The notes under the pieces are model-generated. The model ran no database searches and had not been told where the DNA came from. It saw only the letters and a program-made list of their open reading frames with translations. A program made the position numbers and the translations under genes. This document shows, in pieces, positions 6,663 to 14,536 of a stretch of DNA of 16,405 bases (position 1 is the first letter of the stretch; every line of letters starts with the position of its first letter). Origin of the DNA: CAVVDT01 sp964568825 (lineage in GTDB: Bacteria > Pseudomonadota > Alphaproteobacteria > Rhizobiales > Aestuariivirgaceae); NCBI GenBank assembly GCA_964568825.1, contig CAZMSA010000076.1:1-16405 (forward strand), in the 5' to 3' direction.

Positions 6663-8319
6663 GAAGACGTCCCAGCAGGCCGGTCGCGAAAAAGGCGAGG
6701 TGCTGCTGGAGATCAGGGATCTCAGGATCGAAGGGTTCGCAGACGATATCTGGAATCCCATCGTCAATGGCGTCGACATAACCCTGAAGCGCGGCGAGGT
6801 TCTGGGGCTGATCGGTGAATCGGGTGCCGGCAAGTCGACCATCGGCCTTGCGGCGATGGGCTTTGCACGGCCCGGTTGCCGCATTTCCGGCGGCTCCATC
6901 GTCTTCGATGGTCTGGATCTGCGCGCCGCCAGCGAGGATACCAGGCGCGGCTTGCGCGGCTCACGCATCTCCTACGTGGCACAGAGCGCGGCGGCCTCCT
7001 TCAACCCGGCCCACAAGCTAATCGACCAGACCATCGAGACAGCACTGACGCATCACATCTATGATCGCGCCAAGGCCACCCAGGATGCGGTCGATCTCTA
7101 CCGTCGCCTGCAGTTGCCCTCGCCCGAGACCATTGGCGAACGCTATCCCCACCAGGTCTCCGGCGGCCAGTTGCAGCGCGCCATGACCGCCATGGCCATG
7201 TCCTGCCGCCCTGATCTCATCATCTTCGACGAGCCCACGACAGCGCTCGACGTTACCACCCAGGTCGAAGTACTGGCTGCCATTCGTGACGTCGTCGACC
7301 AGTTCAATACCGCTGCCATTTACATCACCCATGACCTTGCCGTCGTCGCCCAGATGGCCGACCGCATCATAGTGCTGCGCTACGGCAACACGGTGGAGGA
7401 AGCCGACACCCGCAAGATGCTGAAGCAGCCCAAGGAAGAATACACCCGATCCTTGTGGGCGGTGCGCAAGCTCTACAAGGAGGAAAAGCCCGGCGAGGAC
7501 ATCGTTCTCCGAGTGCACGACGTTGATGCCAGTTACGGCGGCGCTGTAAAGGTGCTGCAGGACGTGACGGTGCAGGTGCCGCGCGGCCGCACCGTCGCCG
7601 TGGTGGGGGAATCGGGCTCCGGGAAGTCGACGCTCGCCCGCGTCATCACCGGCCTTCTGCCGCCGACCAAAGGTGAAATCTATTTCAACGGCGAGCCGCT
7701 GCCGCCGGCGTTGAAGGCGCGTGACAAAAAGACCCTGCAGCGCATCCAGATGATCTACCAGATGCCCGATACCGCCCTCAATCCGCGCCATACGGTGCGT
7801 GACGTGATCGGCCGGCCGCTGGATTTCTATCTCGGCCTGAAGGGAGCTGCTAGCGATCGGCGGGTGAGCGAACTGCTCAAACTGATCGAGCTCGACGACA
7901 GCTTCATCGACCGCCTTCCGTCGGAACTCTCTGGTGGCCAGAAGCAGCGCGTGTGCATTGCCCGGGCGCTCGCCGCTGATCCGGAACTCATCATCTGCGA
8001 CGAGGTGACCTCGGCGCTGGACCAGATCGTGCAGGAAGGCATCCTCCGCCTGCTGATGAAACTGCAATCCGAGCTCAACGTCTCCTATCTGTTCATCACC
8101 CATGACATTGCCACCGTGGAGGCTATCTCCGACGAGATCGTGGTGATGTACCAGGGCAAGCTGGTGCAGCAAGGCCTCAAGACAAAGGTGCTCAAACCCC
8201 CGCATCCGGCCTATACCGAACTGCTGTTGTCATCGGTGCCGCAGATGGATCCCGACTGGCTCACCAATCTGCTCGAACACCGCAAAAAGACCGGCGCCAT
8301 GCAGGCGGCCGGTAACTGA
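6652..8319 (+). CDS. ABC transporter ATP-binding protein with two fused nucleotide-binding domains (DppD-DppF/GsiA/YejF type)
   Basis: A 555-residue cytoplasmic ATPase carries both NBDs of the importer on one chain. Domain 1 has Walker A GESGAGKST (55-63), a Q-loop near YVAQSA (108-113), signature VSGGQ (169-173), Walker B LIIFDEP (189-195) and H-loop His227. Domain 2 has Walker A GESGSGKST (319-327), Q-loop YQMPDTALNP (369-378), signature LSGGQ (426-430), Walker B LIICDE (446-451) and H-loop His484. All catalytic elements are present in both halves. Unlike many Opp/Dpp ATPases there is no obvious cysteine-rich C-terminal oligopeptide extension. ATG 6652 overlaps the end of the permease gene by 11 bases, so translation is coupled. 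With the two permeases and three binding proteins this completes an importer. Confidence 0.95.
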   Translation: MSTKKTSQQAGREKGEVLLEIRDLRIEGFADDIWNPIVNGVDITLKRGEVLGLIGESGAGKSTIGLAAMGFARPGCRISGGSIVFDGLDLRAASEDTRRGLRGSRISYVAQSAAASFNPAHKLIDQTIETALTHHIYDRAKATQDAVDLYRRLQLPSPETIGERYPHQVSGGQLQRAMTAMAMSCRPDLIIFDEPTTALDVTTQVEVLAAIRDVVDQFNTAAIYITHDLAVVAQMADRIIVLRYGNTVEEADTRKMLKQPKEEYTRSLWAVRKLYKEEKPGEDIVLRVHDVDASYGGAVKVLQDVTVQVPRGRTVAVVGESGSGKSTLARVITGLLPPTKGEIYFNGEPLPPALKARDKKTLQRIQMIYQMPDTALNPRHTVRDVIGRPLDFYLGLKGAASDRRVSELLKLIELDDSFIDRLPSELSGGQKQRVCIARALAADPELIICDEVTSALDQIVQEGILRLLMKLQSELNVSYLFITHDIATVEAISDEIVVMYQGKLVQQGLKTKVLKPPHPAYTELLLSSVPQMDPDWLTNLLEHRKKTGAMQAAGN

Positions 8320-8344
8320 GCGGCCGGCAGGCCGGAACCCCTGA

Positions 8345-9793
8345 TTGCCCGACGCACCCGCCCTATTGTGGTTCCGCAGCGACCTGCGGCTTGCCGACAA
8401 CGCCGCCCTGCGCGCCGCCGCTGCCGGCGGCCGGCCGCTGGTTGCGCTCTATGTGCTGGATGACGGCGCACCCGCGGACCGGGTGCCGGGCGCTGCCAGC
8501 CGCTGGTGGCTGCTGCACAGTTTGACGGCACTGGCCAGTGATCTTGCCGACCATGGCATCAGGCTTGTCCTGCGGCGCGGCCCGACTGAAGAGGTCGTGG
8601 CCGCAGTGATGGGTGAAGCCGGGGCAGCGACGCTGCATTTTTCACGCAGCTACACACCCTGGGGTGAAGTTCTGGAAAGGCGGGTAAAAGACGCCGTCGA
8701 GACCATTGGTGCCACCTGTCACCGTTACCGCGGGTTTTTGTTGTTTGAGCCCGAGGAAGTCAGGACCGGCGCCGGCGCACCGTTCAAGGTGTTCACCCCG
8801 TTCGCGCGTGCCTGCCGCAACCTGGGTGTCCAGCAGGCGATCGGCCCGCGCCCGGACCGGTTGGTGCCCCATGCACAGCACTTGACGGGCGATCGCCTGA
8901 CAGACTGGCACCTGTATGAAGGGCGGCCTGATTGGGCTGGAGGCTTCTATGAGACCTGGTTTCCGGGCGAGGAAGGTGCGAGAGCCCGGCTTCGGCGCTT
9001 TGCGGGCGAGGCATTGGAGGGCTATGCCGCTGGCCGCGACCGTCCCGATCAAGCGGCAACCTCGGGGCTGTCGCCGCATCTGCATTTCGGCGAGGTGAGC
9101 CCCGTGCAGGTCTGGAACGCCGTCACCGGGGCCATGGCGGAAGCGGGCGGCCGGTTCGACGCCGGGGCTGAAAAATTCCTCACCGAACTGTTGTGGCGGG
9201 AATTCTCCTATCACCTCCTCGCTCAGGCCCCGGACCTGCATAGAGCGCCCTTGCGGCCGGAATTCGCCCGCGTGGCCTGGCGCGAGGATGCGGAAGACCT
9301 TGCCGCCTGGCAACGCGGCCTCACCGGCATTCCCATCGTCGATGCCGGCATGCGCGAACTGTGGCAGACCGGCACCATGCACAACCGGGTGCGGATGATT
9401 ACTGCCTCGTTCCTCACCAAGAACCTGTTGACCGACTGGCGCGCGGGCGAGCGCTGGTTCTGGGACACTCTGGTCGATGCCGATGCCGCCAGCAATGCTG
9501 CCGGCTGGCAGTGGGTCGCGGGATGCGGTGCCGATGCGGCGCCCTGGTTCCGTGTCTTCAACCCGGTCCTGCAGGGAGAAAAATTCGATCTCCAAGGAAC
9601 CTACGTGCGCCGCCATCTCCCACAACTGGGTAAGGTGCCGGCCCGTTTCATCCACCGGCCATGGGAGGCAGCGCCTGAGGTGCTTGCTGCCGCCGGCGTC
9701 AGTCTCGGCGCGACCTATCCCCTTCCCCTGGTCGACCTCGCGGTCTCGCGCCGACGCGCCCTTGCTGCCTACGGAGCCATCAAGGGCGTCTGA
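8345..9793 (+). CDS. phrB: Deoxyribodipyrimidine (CPD) photolyase, class I
   Basis: A 482-residue light-driven flavoenzyme that splits cyclobutane pyrimidine dimers in DNA. The N-terminal Rossmann-like antenna domain opens with LLWFRSDLRLADNAAL (7-22). The C-terminal FAD domain contains TSGLSPHLHFGEVSP (239-253), WREF (284-287), GIPIVDAGMREL (328-339), MHNRVRMITASFL (345-357) and NAAGWQW (384-390). Aligned with the E. coli enzyme by eye, the electron-transfer tryptophans correspond to Trp312, Trp365 and Trp388. The flavin-N5 Asn corresponds to Asn384. These support a working CPD photolyase rather than a cryptochrome. The start is TTG 8345: a TGA lies directly upstream in frame, and any later start would cut the conserved first strand. 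No clear Shine-Dalgarno precedes it. It follows the ATPase gene by 25 bases and may be read through from it. Confidence 0.93.
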   Translation: MPDAPALLWFRSDLRLADNAALRAAAAGGRPLVALYVLDDGAPADRVPGAASRWWLLHSLTALASDLADHGIRLVLRRGPTEEVVAAVMGEAGAATLHFSRSYTPWGEVLERRVKDAVETIGATCHRYRGFLLFEPEEVRTGAGAPFKVFTPFARACRNLGVQQAIGPRPDRLVPHAQHLTGDRLTDWHLYEGRPDWAGGFYETWFPGEEGARARLRRFAGEALEGYAAGRDRPDQAATSGLSPHLHFGEVSPVQVWNAVTGAMAEAGGRFDAGAEKFLTELLWREFSYHLLAQAPDLHRAPLRPEFARVAWREDAEDLAAWQRGLTGIPIVDAGMRELWQTGTMHNRVRMITASFLTKNLLTDWRAGERWFWDTLVDADAASNAAGWQWVAGCGADAAPWFRVFNPVLQGEKFDLQGTYVRRHLPQLGKVPARFIHRPWEAAPEVLAAAGVSLGATYPLPLVDLAVSRRRALAAYGAIKGV

Positions 9794-9797
9794 GGTG

Positions 9798-10697
9798 TCA
9801 ACCCGGCGGGCGGCGGGCGAATTCGGCGGCGAGATAGGCCACAAAAGCCCCTGCCGCGCGGCTCAGCTTCCGCCGCGCAGGTTCGAAGGCATAAAGCCCG
9901 AGCGACTTCGGCTCGAAGCCTTCCAGCACGCGAATAAGCCGCCCTTCCGACAGCGCACCGGCAATCACGAATGCCGGCAGCAGCACGATGCCGAGCCCGG
10001 CGATGGCCGCCTCGCGCAAGGCCTCTGGTGCATTCGAGGCCAACGCGGGTGTAATGGAGAAGCTCTCGATGCCCCCGGCGCCACGCAGCGACCATCGCGG
10101 CTCGGCGCCATCGCCGCCGCAGTGCAGCAGGCGATGTTTGCCGAGATCGCCCGGTATCCGCGGACGGCCGTGGGCGGCCAGATAGGCAGGCGCGGCGGCG
10201 AGCGCCTGGGGCAGGCGAGCGATCCGTCTTGCATCCCCGTGATCGCCGCTGCCGCGGATGGCGAGCAACACATCGAAACCCATCTCTTCGGCATCGACAA
10301 AGCGTTCATTGAGATCTAGCGACAGGCGCAACCGCGGATGCTCTGCCATGAAGTTTGCCACGAGGCCGCCCACAACCTGGCGCCCAAGGGCCGCCGGGGC
10401 CGTCACCCGCAACAGGCCGGCGACACCGTTGCTGCCGGCTGGCTGTGCAGCCCGATCAGCGGCGCCCACATCGGCAAGGATGGCGCGGGTCTGCTCCACA
10501 TAGTTGCGTCCCGCGTCGGTGAGGTCAAATGTACGGGTGCGCCGGATAACCAGCCGTACGCCCAATTGTGCCTCGAGGCCCGCCACCTGCCGCGAAATCT
10601 GGGCGCGCGACAGACCAAGCATCCGTCCACCCGCGGCAAACCCGCCCCCATCAGCGGCGCTCACCAGGGCTCTCATGGCCTCAAGCCGGTTCATCAT
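9798..10697 (-). CDS. LysR-family transcriptional regulator
   Basis: A 299-residue DNA-binding regulator. The N-terminal winged helix-turn-helix (about 3-62) reads GGFAAGGRMLGLSRAQISRQ (18-37) then VAGLEAQLGVRLVIRRTR, the standard LysR layout ending in LTDAGRNYV (59-67). The effector-binding part (about 90-295) is of the AaeR/CrgA-like subgroup type, with VAGLLRVTAPAALGR near 92-106. The start is one of two adjacent ATGs (10697 or 10694, reading leftward); no good ribosome-binding site precedes either. It is divergent from the short-chain dehydrogenase gene at 10893, the usual arrangement for a LysR regulator and its target. Its 3' end converges on phrB with 4 bases between the stop codons. 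The effector is unknown. Confidence 0.93.
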   Translation of the reverse strand: MMNRLEAMRALVSAADGGGFAAGGRMLGLSRAQISRQVAGLEAQLGVRLVIRRTRTFDLTDAGRNYVEQTRAILADVGAADRAAQPAGSNGVAGLLRVTAPAALGRQVVGGLVANFMAEHPRLRLSLDLNERFVDAEEMGFDVLLAIRGSGDHGDARRIARLPQALAAAPAYLAAHGRPRIPGDLGKHRLLHCGGDGAEPRWSLRGAGGIESFSITPALASNAPEALREAAIAGLGIVLLPAFVIAGALSEGRLIRVLEGFEPKSLGLYAFEPARRKLSRAAGAFVAYLAAEFARRPPG

Positions 10698-10892
10698 TAT
10701 TTATTGTAGCATAGTACGCAACAAAAGACATAAGAGTATATAATTTGTTGCAATTTTGCGATAACACGGTCGATGGTTTCGGCGCCCACACCGACGGCGT
10801 CCGGCCCATAGGCATGAAAGAGTGGTGACAGACGCGCCCGACCTCAGTATCAAGGCCCGACACTTCCGTCACCGGCAAGAGGGATTCACTGC
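10698..10892. promoter_or_regulatory. Divergent promoter region between the LysR and dehydrogenase genes
   Basis: This 195-base spacer is AT-rich over 10698-10765, in contrast with its surroundings. It contains the inverted repeat GCAACAAA (10718-10725) / TTTGTTGC (10744-10751). A perfect TATAAT (10739-10744) on the plus strand overlaps the right arm by one base. No good -35 lies 16-18 bases upstream, as expected of an activator-dependent promoter. A third related half-site, GATAACA (10760-10766), follows. A direct repeat GCCCGAC occurs at 10836-10842 and 10855-10861. AAGAGGGA (10877-10884) is the ribosome-binding site of the dehydrogenase. Confidence 0.55.
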
Positions 10893-11639
10893 ATGAATGC
10901 CATCGATCTCAAGGGCGGTATCGCCATCGTGACCGGCGGCGCCCAGGGCATCGGGCTGGCCGTGGCGCAGCGCCTGAAGGCTTCAGGCGCCCGCATGGCG
11001 CTCCTGGACCGCGACGAGGCCCTGGCGCGCGCAAGTGCCGCCGCACTCGGCGAGGGGGCCATCGGGCTGGCCGGTGACGTGCGAGACGAGGCGTCAGTTG
11101 CCGCCGCAGTGGCTGCCACGGCCAAAGCGCTGGGGCCGGTTAACATTCTCGTCAACAGCGCCGGCATCGCCGGGCGCAATGCCACGGTCGAGGACTATCC
11201 GCTCGCCGACTGGAAGGATGTCATCGACATCAACCTGACCGGTACTTTCATCGTCAACAAGGCCGTAGTGCCGATGATGAGGGCCGGCGGTTATGGCCGC
11301 ATCGTCAATATCGCCTCGATCGCCGGCAAGGAAGGCAATCCCAACGCCGCGGCCTATTCCGCCTCCAAGGCCGGCGTCATCGCCCTGACCAAGTCGCTGG
11401 GCAAGGAACTGGCCGGCCTCGATATCGCCGTCAACTGCGTTACCCCGGCGGCAGCCCGCACCCGCATCTTCGACCAGATGACCGAGGAACATATCGCCTA
11501 CATGCTCTCGAAGATCCCCCGCAGTCGCTTCGTCGAGGTGGACGAGATCGCCGCCATGGTGGCGTGGCTGGTGTCGAAGGAGAACTCTTTCACCACCGGC
11601 GCCGTGTTCGATCTGTCCGGTGGGCGCGCCACATATTGA
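10893..11639 (+). CDS. SDR-family NAD(P)-dependent oxidoreductase
   Basis: A 248-residue classical short-chain dehydrogenase/reductase of typical length. The cofactor motif TGGAQGIG lies at 14-21, Asp39 at the end of the second strand suggests NAD(H) preference, NSAG is at 88-91, and the active-site set Asn114, Ser142, Tyr155, Lys159 (YSASK) is complete. The loop after the sixth strand is TPAAARTR instead of the commoner PG-x-V/I-x-T. The protein ends in DLSGGRATY. Such enzymes act on sugar acids, hydroxy acids or other alcohols; a sugar-acid dehydrogenase is possible but not shown. A clear AAGAGGGA lies 8 bases before ATG 10893. It is divergent from the LysR gene and 16 bases before nudC, so regulator, dehydrogenase and nudC may form one regulated module. 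Confidence 0.92.
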   Translation: MNAIDLKGGIAIVTGGAQGIGLAVAQRLKASGARMALLDRDEALARASAAALGEGAIGLAGDVRDEASVAAAVAATAKALGPVNILVNSAGIAGRNATVEDYPLADWKDVIDINLTGTFIVNKAVVPMMRAGGYGRIVNIASIAGKEGNPNAAAYSASKAGVIALTKSLGKELAGLDIAVNCVTPAAARTRIFDQMTEEHIAYMLSKIPRSRFVEVDEIAAMVAWLVSKENSFTTGAVFDLSGGRATY

Positions 11640-11655
11640 GGTCGATGGGACCCGC

Positions 11656-12579
11656 ATGATGAAGCCGGCACTGGGATATGTCGGGGCCTGCCACGAACGG
11701 GCCGCCGAAAGGCGCGGCGATGCCGCCTGGATTGCGGCGCGGCTGGCCGACGAGAGCAGCCGCATCATCGATTTTCACGGTGACCGCCCGGCCATCGCCG
11801 TGGATGCTCCGCAAGGCGCATCGATCGCTTGGAGCCGGGCAGGAGAGATCGCAAGCCCCGTGGACGGTGTGCCGGTCGTCTTCCTGGGCTTGCACGAAGA
11901 CGGCGGCGCGCTGTTTGCCCGCCTCCTCAGCGAGACGGTGGAAGCTTCGCCCGGTGCCGGCGACGCCAAGCTCATCGATTTGCGCAGCCTCGCCATGCAG
12001 GGCCTCCTGCCGGCCGGCGAACTGGGCCTGGTGGCGCAAGGCCGCACCTTGCTCGCCTGGCACCAGCGACATCGCTTCTGCGCCAATTGCGGGGCAGGAA
12101 CAGAGGCCGTCGACGGCGGTTACCGGCGCCATTGCGCAGCCTGCAATCTCGACCATTTCCCTCGTACCGATCCGGTTGCCATCATTGTCGTCAAGGACGG
12201 CGGGCGGCTACTGCTGGGACGCCAGAAGCAATTCGCGCCCGGTGTCTATTCGGCGCTTGCCGGGTTCATGGAGCCGGGCGAGACCATCGAGGACTGCGCC
12301 CGCCGCGAGGTCCATGAGGAAGCGGGCATTCGCGTCGGCAAGGTCGTCTATCACGCAAGTCAACCCTGGCCGTTTCCCGCCAACTTGATGATCGGCCTGA
12401 TCGGCGAGGCCGAGACCAGCGAAATCGTCATCGACCGCACCGAACTGGAAGACGTGCGCTGGTTCGGCGATGACGAGGCGCGGTTGATGCTGGCCGACAC
12501 CCACCCGCAAGGATTGAAGGTGCCCACCCCCATGGCGATTGCCCATCACCTCATGCGCGCCGCGCTTGGCGTGGACTAG
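11656..12579 (+). CDS. nudC: NAD(+) diphosphatase NudC (NADH pyrophosphatase / NAD-cap decapping enzyme)
   Basis: A 307-residue Nudix hydrolase that cleaves NAD(H) to NMN(H) and AMP and, in characterised homologs, removes NAD caps from RNA. The N-terminal NUDIX-like domain (about 1-135) is followed by a zinc ribbon with Cys142, Cys145, Cys160 and Cys163. The Nudix box spans 203-225 and fits G-x5-E-x7-REU-x-EE-x-GU exactly (Gly203, Glu209, Arg217, Glu218, Glu221, Glu222). The NudC-specific motif SQPWPFP is at 235-241. All metal- and substrate-specificity residues are therefore present. The chain is longer than the E. coli enzyme because of the full N-terminal domain. I prefer ATG 11656 (GGGA 5 bases upstream), 16 bases after the dehydrogenase stop. 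An upstream GTG at 11620 would overlap that gene. The stop codon overlaps that of the convergent membrane-protein gene. Confidence 0.95.
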   Translation: MMKPALGYVGACHERAAERRGDAAWIAARLADESSRIIDFHGDRPAIAVDAPQGASIAWSRAGEIASPVDGVPVVFLGLHEDGGALFARLLSETVEASPGAGDAKLIDLRSLAMQGLLPAGELGLVAQGRTLLAWHQRHRFCANCGAGTEAVDGGYRRHCAACNLDHFPRTDPVAIIVVKDGGRLLLGRQKQFAPGVYSALAGFMEPGETIEDCARREVHEEAGIRVGKVVYHASQPWPFPANLMIGLIGEAETSEIVIDRTELEDVRWFGDDEARLMLADTHPQGLKVPTPMAIAHHLMRAALGVD

Positions 12580-14354
12580 TTACGCACCCGGTAGGCATGA
12601 AGCGGGCCTGCAGCGGTGGAGGGAACTTCTTGCAGCCACGCCGGCGGTTCTCCGTTCTTGAGGGTTTGCCACAGACTTGCCGAAAGGTCGCGTTTGCGGA
12701 GGCCGCCGGGCGGGTACTTGCCGCAGAACACGACCCAATTCACGTTGTTGTCGCGGGCAAGCTTGCGGGCTTCATCGGGTGGTGAGGCGAAAATGCCGTG
12801 CGACACGATGATGCCGCGCGACAGGCGGTGATAGGGGGCCGCCAGGACCTCATGCGGGGTCAGCGCCAGGAGATGGGCGCCGATATTGACGGGTGCGGCC
12901 ACCAGACCTTTCGGCAGCGCGGCAATCGGCTTGAAGCTGGCGGTGGCGAGACAGGCATCGGCGCGGCTTGCCTGCTGCGGTTGGGAACCGGTCGGCTTCA
13001 CCGTCTGGGTGGCCATGACCGCCAACATGGTGAGGACGAGCGGCGAGCACAGCACCACGGGAACCGCCTTCTGCCACGGACGCGCCCCTGCCGGCAGCCT
13101 CTCCCACAGCGCTACGACACCGGCTGCGGCGAGCGGTATGGCGAGCCAGGCCGCATAGGAAAAGGTGCGGATCATGTCCCACATGAGCGCAACGCCAACC
13201 GCAACCGCTGCCATCATGATGATGACGGCAAGGCGCTCGCGCTCGCGGGTCGCCATGAAGCCGCCAAGAACCAACGCCGCCAGCGGGAATGCCAGGGCGC
13301 CCAAGGCCGCCGCTGCGTTTTGGGCAAGCGAAGCTGGAAGCGAGCGTGCCTCGCCAACCAGATTGAGCCAGATCGGGCGGATGGCCGGATCGACGAGGGC
13401 GAAGGGCCCGGCAAGGCAGGCCGGTTCGACGGCTGCAAAAAAGATGGCTGCGGCGATGCCGGCAAGAGCGCCGACGACAAGGCGCCGCGCCAGCGTGCGA
13501 CCCGTCACGTCAAAGCGGCAGGCGAGCCACAAGCTGCCGCCGCCCAGCGCTGCCGCACCGGCGGTATTGATGGCGATCTGGTCGCACAAGGGCGAAAACC
13601 ACTGGCTCGGCGGCAGGCTGACGGCAAGCGCGGCCAGCGACGAGATGGACAGCCAGCGGCCGAACCGGCCGACCCGCTGCCAGGCGCCGGCAGCGAAGAT
13701 GGCGGGCAGCACAAAGGCCGCCGCTACCAGGATGGCAAAGGGCAGGGCCTCAAGGCCGATGGCCAACATGGTGCCGCACAAGATGCCGGCGAACGCCGGT
13801 GCCAGCCGGTGATCCTGCCATACGGCCGCCGTCAGGGCCATCACCGACAAGGCGATCTGGACATTGTGGTGGTCGATGCGCCCCACCACGAACTGGACCT
13901 GCGCCGCCAGCGCCACGACGGAAAACCCCAGCGCCACCAGGGCGGCGTTGCGGCCGTATAGCCTGAGGGCAATGAAAACCGACCCGGCCATGCACGGCAG
14001 CAGCCACAATAACGGCCACACCAGGCGCATGATCCATTCCGCCGACGCCGGCGTTGTGAACAGCCGTGCCGTCAGGAAAACCGCAGCGAGGCCGGCATCG
14101 ATCAGCCGCGACCAGTGCGACACGTACCCCTCGGGCGGCTGCAACCGGTCGATATGCATGTCGTACCAGCCCTTGCCGGCGAGAAAGTCGCGCACCTCGA
14201 CCAGACGCATGGCGTCATCGGAGTCGCCAAGGCGCACATGCAGAAGCGATGCCTCGCCGGCGATGTGAAACGCGCACACCGCCACCCAGGCCAGCAATAT
14301 CCATGGCCACAGGCGTCCGGCGCTGCCAGTTGACGAGGCTGAATTGATGGTCAT
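12576..14354 (-). CDS. Multi-pass membrane protein, GT-C-type glycosyltransferase-like
   Basis: A 592-residue integral membrane protein with about eleven or twelve hydrophobic spans between residues 15 and 450. A soluble C-terminal domain (about 451-592) probably faces the periplasm. After the first span comes GDSDDAMRL (43-51), then a conserved-looking loop with LQPPEGYVSHWSRLID (71-86). An acidic DxD-like motif just after the first membrane helix is the hallmark of GT-C enzymes using polyprenyl-phosphate sugars. VGRIDHHNVQIAL (157-169) resembles the second short acidic/histidine loop of that fold. I recognise the family only as alphaproteobacterial GT-C-like proteins; donor and acceptor are unknown. 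ATG 14354 has GAGGGAG 7 bases upstream on its strand. It is divergent from the gtrA-like gene and convergent with nudC, sharing the CTAG that carries both stop codons. Confidence 0.75.
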   Translation of the reverse strand: MTINSASSTGSAGRLWPWILLAWVAVCAFHIAGEASLLHVRLGDSDDAMRLVEVRDFLAGKGWYDMHIDRLQPPEGYVSHWSRLIDAGLAAVFLTARLFTTPASAEWIMRLVWPLLWLLPCMAGSVFIALRLYGRNAALVALGFSVVALAAQVQFVVGRIDHHNVQIALSVMALTAAVWQDHRLAPAFAGILCGTMLAIGLEALPFAILVAAAFVLPAIFAAGAWQRVGRFGRWLSISSLAALAVSLPPSQWFSPLCDQIAINTAGAAALGGGSLWLACRFDVTGRTLARRLVVGALAGIAAAIFFAAVEPACLAGPFALVDPAIRPIWLNLVGEARSLPASLAQNAAAALGALAFPLAALVLGGFMATRERERLAVIIMMAAVAVGVALMWDMIRTFSYAAWLAIPLAAAGVVALWERLPAGARPWQKAVPVVLCSPLVLTMLAVMATQTVKPTGSQPQQASRADACLATASFKPIAALPKGLVAAPVNIGAHLLALTPHEVLAAPYHRLSRGIIVSHGIFASPPDEARKLARDNNVNWVVFCGKYPPGGLRKRDLSASLWQTLKNGEPPAWLQEVPSTAAGPLHAYRVRN

Positions 14355-14536
14355 GCGGCAGCTCCCTCAAGGGCCGGCAGTATCTGCACCATTGGTTCAA
14401 ACCCGATTAACGCCGGTGGCAACGCGACCGAAGCCTTTGCCCTAACCCAATCTTTACGCTCTCGGTGCGAGAGTGCGGATGCGCCGGTTATCGCGGATGG
14501 CGCGTCAGTTTGTAGGCGTTCAAACGGAGTATCACC
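14355..14536. promoter_or_regulatory. Divergent spacer between GT-C-like and GtrA-like genes
   Basis: This 182-base spacer separates two divergent starts, so it should hold promoters for both. It includes GAGGGAG for the minus-strand gene, GGAG (14526-14529) for the plus-strand gene, and a small inverted repeat CTCTCG (14459-14464) / CGAGAG (14468-14473). I could not identify a convincing -35/-10 pair on either strand. Confidence 0.3.

Noticed and set aside
7018..8205. Minus-strand open frame of 395 codons opposite the ATPase gene
   Set aside because: It is a shadow of the double-NBD ATPase; composition is His- and Gly-rich and no family is recognisable.
8285..8340. GGCCGG repeats around the ATPase stop as a terminator
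   Set aside because: The GCCGG/CCGGC arms are short, partly inside the coding region and lack a T tract; they look like ordinary GC-rich sequence.
8642..9844. Minus-strand open frame of 400 codons opposite phrB
   Set aside because: The plus strand encodes an unmistakable photolyase with all catalytic motifs; the antisense frame is low in recognisable content and has no start signal.
9477..10319. Plus-strand open frame spanning the end of phrB and the LysR gene
   Set aside because: It overlaps two well-supported genes in other frames and has no conserved motif.
10681..10878. Minus-strand small open frame of 65 codons in the divergent spacer
   Set aside because: It starts in the SDR leader and runs through the promoter region into the LysR start; no ribosome-binding site or family resemblance.
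12798..13961. Plus-strand open frame of 387 codons opposite the GT-C-like gene
   Set aside because: It is rich in Arg, Gly, Gln and His with no recognisable motif, as expected for the complement of a GC-rich membrane-protein gene. The minus-strand frame has clear membrane spans and a good ribosome-binding site.
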